From positions 1-32,090 of the forward strand of contig LBUA01000006.1 in NCBI GenBank assembly GCA_000992345.1: DNA of 32,090 bases, read 5' to 3'. This document shows, in pieces, positions 29,547 to 32,090 of the stretch (positions are counted from its first letter, which is position 1; every line of letters starts with the position of its first letter). This stretch comes from Parcubacteria group bacterium GW2011_GWD2_38_12 (GTDB lineage Bacteria; Patescibacteriota; Minisyncoccia; GWC2-36-17). Below the pieces are notes generated by a model that saw only the letters and a list, made by a program, of their open reading frames with translations, was not told where the DNA came from and ran no database searches. Position numbers and translations under genes: made by a program.

Positions 29547-30110
29547 TTATTTTAAGATTTGACTCATTTTTCCAAGGAGTTCCTTGAAGATTTTTGGGAG
29601 CCCTTGTTGTTCTTTGGGGGTGAATTTGCGAAGGACGAGATCGGCGGCGGGGATATGTTTTTTGGCGCTTGGCTGTATGCCGATACGGCTACGCCAGATT
29701 TTTTCGGTTTTTAATATTTTAAATATTGATTGTACGCCTCTGTGTCCGGCGGATGAGCGATTGAAAGAATTCTTTGTATATCCAAAAGGCATATCAGAAT
29801 CGTCGTGAATAATTATGATGTCTTGCGGTTTGATCTTGTAAAGTTTAGCAATCAGTAGAGCGGCATTGCCGGATTTATTCATAAATGTTTGCGGTTTGGC
29901 GATGATAATTTTATTTTTGTTTACCTTGCCTTTTGATGGGGCCAGTAATTTTCCCTCGGACACTTCGGCGAGTAATTTTTCTTTGAGAGTTGGTTTATTA
30001 AATTTATTTTTTTTAATGAGGTAATCGGCGAAAAGAAAACCTGCGTTATGTCGCGTGTCTGTATATTCGTCGCCCGGATTGCCGAGGCAGATAAGTAGTT
30101 TGGTGGACAT
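29547..30110 (-). CDS. pth: Peptidyl-tRNA hydrolase
   Basis: 187 residues, the normal size. The start TKLLICLGNPGDEYTDTRHNAGF contains the catalytic H21 and the conserved Asn (N11). KPQTFMNKSG supplies the second Asn, and IIIIHDDSDMPFG the Asp. GHRGVQSI is the substrate-groove signature, here after NRSSA. It cleaves peptidyl-tRNA that drops off stalled ribosomes. It is convergent with the histidine kinase; the 63-bp gap between them has a weak 11-bp stem (TTTTACCTTAT/ATAAAGTAAAA) but no strong terminator. Confidence 0.96.
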   Translation of the reverse strand: MSTKLLICLGNPGDEYTDTRHNAGFLFADYLIKKNKFNKPTLKEKLLAEVSEGKLLAPSKGKVNKNKIIIAKPQTFMNKSGNAALLIAKLYKIKPQDIIIIHDDSDMPFGYTKNSFNRSSAGHRGVQSIFKILKTEKIWRSRIGIQPSAKKHIPAADLVLRKFTPKEQQGLPKIFKELLGKMSQILK

Positions 30111-30269
30111 AAAGATTCGTTAATTTTTAAGCTCCAAGTAAATAATTTCCAAGCAATTTCTAATTATTTAATTTCCAACCATTAAAACGATTCTGTTTGG
30201 ATTTTACTTTTTGAAAATTGAGATTTGTTTGGAAATTGTCCGCCAGTTGGGGATTGGAAATTGAAAATT
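30111..30269. repeat. Repeat-rich gap between the Cys-rich gene and pth
   Basis: A/T-rich with recurring 'aatttccaa' and 'ttggaaatt' words in both orientations. The end (ttgggga, ttggaaa, ttgaaaa) has a 7-bp period. No gene is seen. Confidence 0.45.
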
Positions 30270-30485
30270 TTACTTGCAGCTATAGCATACTTGGCAGAAT
30301 TCGCAAAAGCCGTCAGTAAGTTCGGCATCATGAACAGGGCAAATATCGGCGTTATTATGATTATTTGATGCAGGATCGGTATTTTGATTAGTTTGAGAAG
30401 TTAAAGAGGCGACAATTTGCGGTTCCATATTGTTTTTTACCATTTCTGAAGCCAAAGTTACGGTTTTTTTGTCATTTTCTTCCAT
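30270..30485 (-). CDS. Small cysteine-rich protein of unknown function
   Basis: 71 residues. The first 45 are polar and low-complexity (many Asn, Thr, Gln); the last 23 hold five cysteines and a His: ICPVHDAELTDGFCEFCQVCYSCK. The CPxH...CEFC...CYSC spacing fits one small zinc-binding knuckle at the extreme C-terminus. I do not recognise the family. ATG at 30485 is preceded by TTGACA on the same strand, too close to serve as its own promoter. It lies between the LCP gene and pth on the same strand. Confidence 0.6.
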   Translation of the reverse strand: MEENDKKTVTLASEMVKNNMEPQIVASLTSQTNQNTDPASNNHNNADICPVHDAELTDGFCEFCQVCYSCK

Positions 30486-30561
30486 AATTTTGTCAACAAA
30501 ATAATTAATTATTCCGAATTATATTTTTAATTATAGCTTCTTTAAATTTTAATGCAAATTC

Positions 30562-31590
30562 TTAAAACTCCAGTGTTGATTTTATGAAATTTTTAATATC
30601 TTCATAGTTTTCAATGCCATTTCTCGGTTTTACTATTGAGGCGACGAGGCCATTTTCTATATTTATGTTGTCGGTTATGACAAGCCCAGTTTCTTTTTCG
30701 TCGATCACTTTATAAATGAGATTTTCCGGAGTAATTTTTTTTATAATTTTATAAATCATCCGCATTTCTTCAAAGTCCATGTTAGTTTCTATGTGGCTTT
30801 GAAGTTCCGTGTATATTCTTAATATCTTGGAAAAGTCCCAGAGGATATTCAATCCGAAAATTTTCTTACGGAAAGCTTCAATGACATCTTGCTGGCGCTT
30901 CATACGGGAAAAATCTCCGCCCGAGGAGTGGCGCGTGCGCAGATATTTCAGAGTTGTCTCTCCGTCAAGATATTTTTGCCCCTTATCTATTCTGAAAGTT
31001 TCATATCCGTTGCTCGCGGTGGGGAATTGGGGATCATTTATGGTTTCTGAAACATCAACATTTAATCCTCCGAGGTCATTAACAATTTTTTTGACGGCTG
31101 ATAAATCCATAATTGAGAAATAGTCTATTTTTTCTCCGGTAATTTTTTGAGTAGCTTCAATTATTAAATTTGCCGGAAAATCGGGATTTTGATTTTTCCC
31201 GATTTCATAAAGCGAATTGATTTTGGAAAAATTTTGCGATTCTCCGATGCGCGCGTAAATATCGCGGGGAATGGAGAAAAAATATATTTTTTTGTCTCGC
31301 GGTTTTAGCGAAGCGAGCATTATTGTGTCTGTGAGATTAGGGGCGTTATTTCCCGGCCCGGGATTGCCAAGGAGAAGAAAATTTATTTTCTGGGGAAGAT
31401 TTTCATTTGCTTTCTCCGGCATTAACGATAATAAAATTACACCGCCGAAAGACTTTGATTTCTTTACGGAAAAAGATTTTCCCAAAGAGGGGTTCTTGTT
31501 TCCAAAAATGGAATTGGCGATATTGGCCAGTAAAAAGGTCGCAACAGCGATTATTGTGAATATTGAGATTATTTTTAAGATGATTCTCAT
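30562..31590 (-). CDS. LytR-CpsA-Psr (LCP) family protein
   Basis: 342 residues with an N-terminal anchor (about 7-27) and an LCP domain facing out. Signature parts are NFLLLGNPGPG...LTDTIMLASLKPRDKKIYFFSIPRD, KINSLYEIG and YLRTRHSSGGDFSRMKRQQDVIEAF, with the conserved Arg and Asp residues that bind polyprenyl-pyrophosphate. The family transfers glycopolymers from lipid carrier to the cell wall. The early region EKANENLPQKINFLLLGNPG has Asn-Pro where most members have 'GxDxR'. ATG at 31590 lies in the divergent gap with lepB. Confidence 0.92.
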   Translation of the reverse strand: MRIILKIISIFTIIAVATFLLANIANSIFGNKNPSLGKSFSVKKSKSFGGVILLSLMPEKANENLPQKINFLLLGNPGPGNNAPNLTDTIMLASLKPRDKKIYFFSIPRDIYARIGESQNFSKINSLYEIGKNQNPDFPANLIIEATQKITGEKIDYFSIMDLSAVKKIVNDLGGLNVDVSETINDPQFPTASNGYETFRIDKGQKYLDGETTLKYLRTRHSSGGDFSRMKRQQDVIEAFRKKIFGLNILWDFSKILRIYTELQSHIETNMDFEEMRMIYKIIKKITPENLIYKVIDEKETGLVITDNINIENGLVASIVKPRNGIENYEDIKNFIKSTLEF

Positions 31591-31611
31591 TTATTACATT
31601 ATATAAGGTTC

Positions 31612-31640
31612 TTGTTTTTTGGCAAAATTTATGATATTAT
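31612..31640 (+). promoter_or_regulatory. Candidate lepB promoter
   Basis: TTGTTT (31612-31617), a 17-base spacer and TATTAT (31635-31640) lie 18 bp before the lepB ATG. Spacing is ideal and the boxes are 4/6 or better. Confidence 0.45.
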
Positions 31641-31657
31641 CCGCTTATTAATTTGTT

Positions 31658-32090
31658 ATGCCAGACTCTTTTTTCAAAAAAATTCTGCTGGGATTTTGGG
31701 AGGTTGTTAAGGTCGTTGCTGTCTCTTTGGCAATTATTTTGCCTGTGCGATATTTTTTAATTCAGCCGTTTTTCGTGATCGGCGCTAGTATGGAGCCGAA
31801 TTTTTCCGGTGGCAACTATTTGATTATTGATGAATTGAGTTATCTTTGTGTTCGGCAAAGATGCGTGGGCGATCCTTCGCGCGGTGAGGTGATTATTTTT
31901 AAATATCCTTTAAATCCCAAAGAATACTACATTAAAAGAATTATTGGCCTTCCCGGAGAGACTGTTATCGTTAAAGGAGGAAAGGTGATTCTCAAAAATA
32001 TCAATAACCCGGAAGGATTTATATTGGATGAATTGGCGTATTTTAATGGGTATACGGGAAAAGATAAAGAAATCACATTAAAAGAAAAGG
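31658..32090 (+). CDS. lepB: Signal peptidase I, cut at window edge
   Basis: 144 residues are visible; the gene continues past the window. One N-terminal helix (about 13-33) is followed by the box PFFVIGASMEPNF with nucleophile S44, then RGEVIIFKYP, and YIKRIIGLPGE with the general-base K93. These are boxes B to D of the S26 family. It removes signal peptides from exported proteins on the outer face of the membrane. An insertion (ELSYLCVRQRCVGDPSRG) between boxes B and C carries two cysteines that could form a disulfide, which would suit the VKOR system here; that is inference. ATG at 31658. Confidence 0.95.
   Translation, partial: MPDSFFKKILLGFWEVVKVVAVSLAIILPVRYFLIQPFFVIGASMEPNFSGGNYLIIDELSYLCVRQRCVGDPSRGEVIIFKYPLNPKEYYIKRIIGLPGETVIVKGGKVILKNINNPEGFILDELAYFNGYTGKDKEITLKEK

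Noticed and set aside
1-32090. CRISPR array.
   Set aside because: The arrays here have 7-8 bp units without spacers, and no cas gene is present.
1-32090. Alternative genetic code with UGA as glycine, as in some CPR lineages.
   Set aside because: UGA serves as a terminator at family-consistent ends (for example 6555-6557 and 23707-23709) and core genes show no in-frame UGA.

Overview
The window is AT-rich, tightly packed bacterial DNA that most resembles a Candidate Phyla Radiation (Patescibacteria) genome, probably from the Parcubacteria side. This rests on gene content and style: small single-domain proteins, a type IV pilus operon, DprA, a VKOR plus thioredoxin-like disulfide pair, an LCP protein, a four-helix-bundle 'S23' protein, shortened versions of Mfd and ROK kinase, and almost no Shine-Dalgarno sequences. 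UGA is used as a stop, so the Gracilibacteria code is not in use. The taxonomic call is an inference; no marker gene was compared.

Layout. 1-5642 (minus): a co-directional block running histidine kinase, response regulator, PilB, PilC and a prepilin cut by the window edge, with elaborate hairpins between the genes. 5770-6203: a partial tRNA-Pro copy, a GIY-YIG nuclease gene, an intact tRNA-Pro and a perfect palindrome. 6237-9020 (plus): small genes (DUF4258-like, SemiSWEET, ThpR) and a Cache-HAMP protein without an output domain. 9074-10365 (minus): a second GIY-YIG gene beside tRNA-Gly, a gene-free gap with a relict frame, and a PAP2 phosphatase. 10515-13771 (plus): type II NADH dehydrogenase, a membrane thioredoxin, VKOR and ParB. 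13768-15498 (minus): RelA/SpoT. 15545-16460: a small foreign-looking unit of P-loop kinase, zinc ribbon, cloverleaf-shaped RNA and terminator. 16497-19970 (minus): TopA and DprA. 20118-24503 (plus): a sugar block of GH1 glucosidase, EamA-glycosidase fusion, S23 protein and ROK kinase. 24489-26486 (minus): a short Mfd. 26618-29483 (plus): two overlapping Cache sensors, the second a histidine kinase. 29547-31590 (minus): Pth, a Cys-rich peptide and LCP. 31658 to the end (plus): the start of signal peptidase I.

The most unusual content is repeat biology. Many non-genic stretches carry short tandem arrays with a period of about 7 bp but differing sequences. In the prepilin gene, topA and mfd such an array, next to a hairpin, lies inside the reading frame and is translated. 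The same combination sits just before parB. An S23 gene has inverted repeats that include its own start codon, and an apparent internally deleted copy lies between topA and dprA. A GIY-YIG gene splits a 29-bp duplication of the 5' half of tRNA-Pro.

Functionally the genes suggest a small, host- or surface-dependent cell that makes pili, takes up DNA (pilus, DprA), folds secreted proteins with disulfides, senses through Cache domains and processes simple sugars. All identifications are from motifs read by eye; no database search was run.
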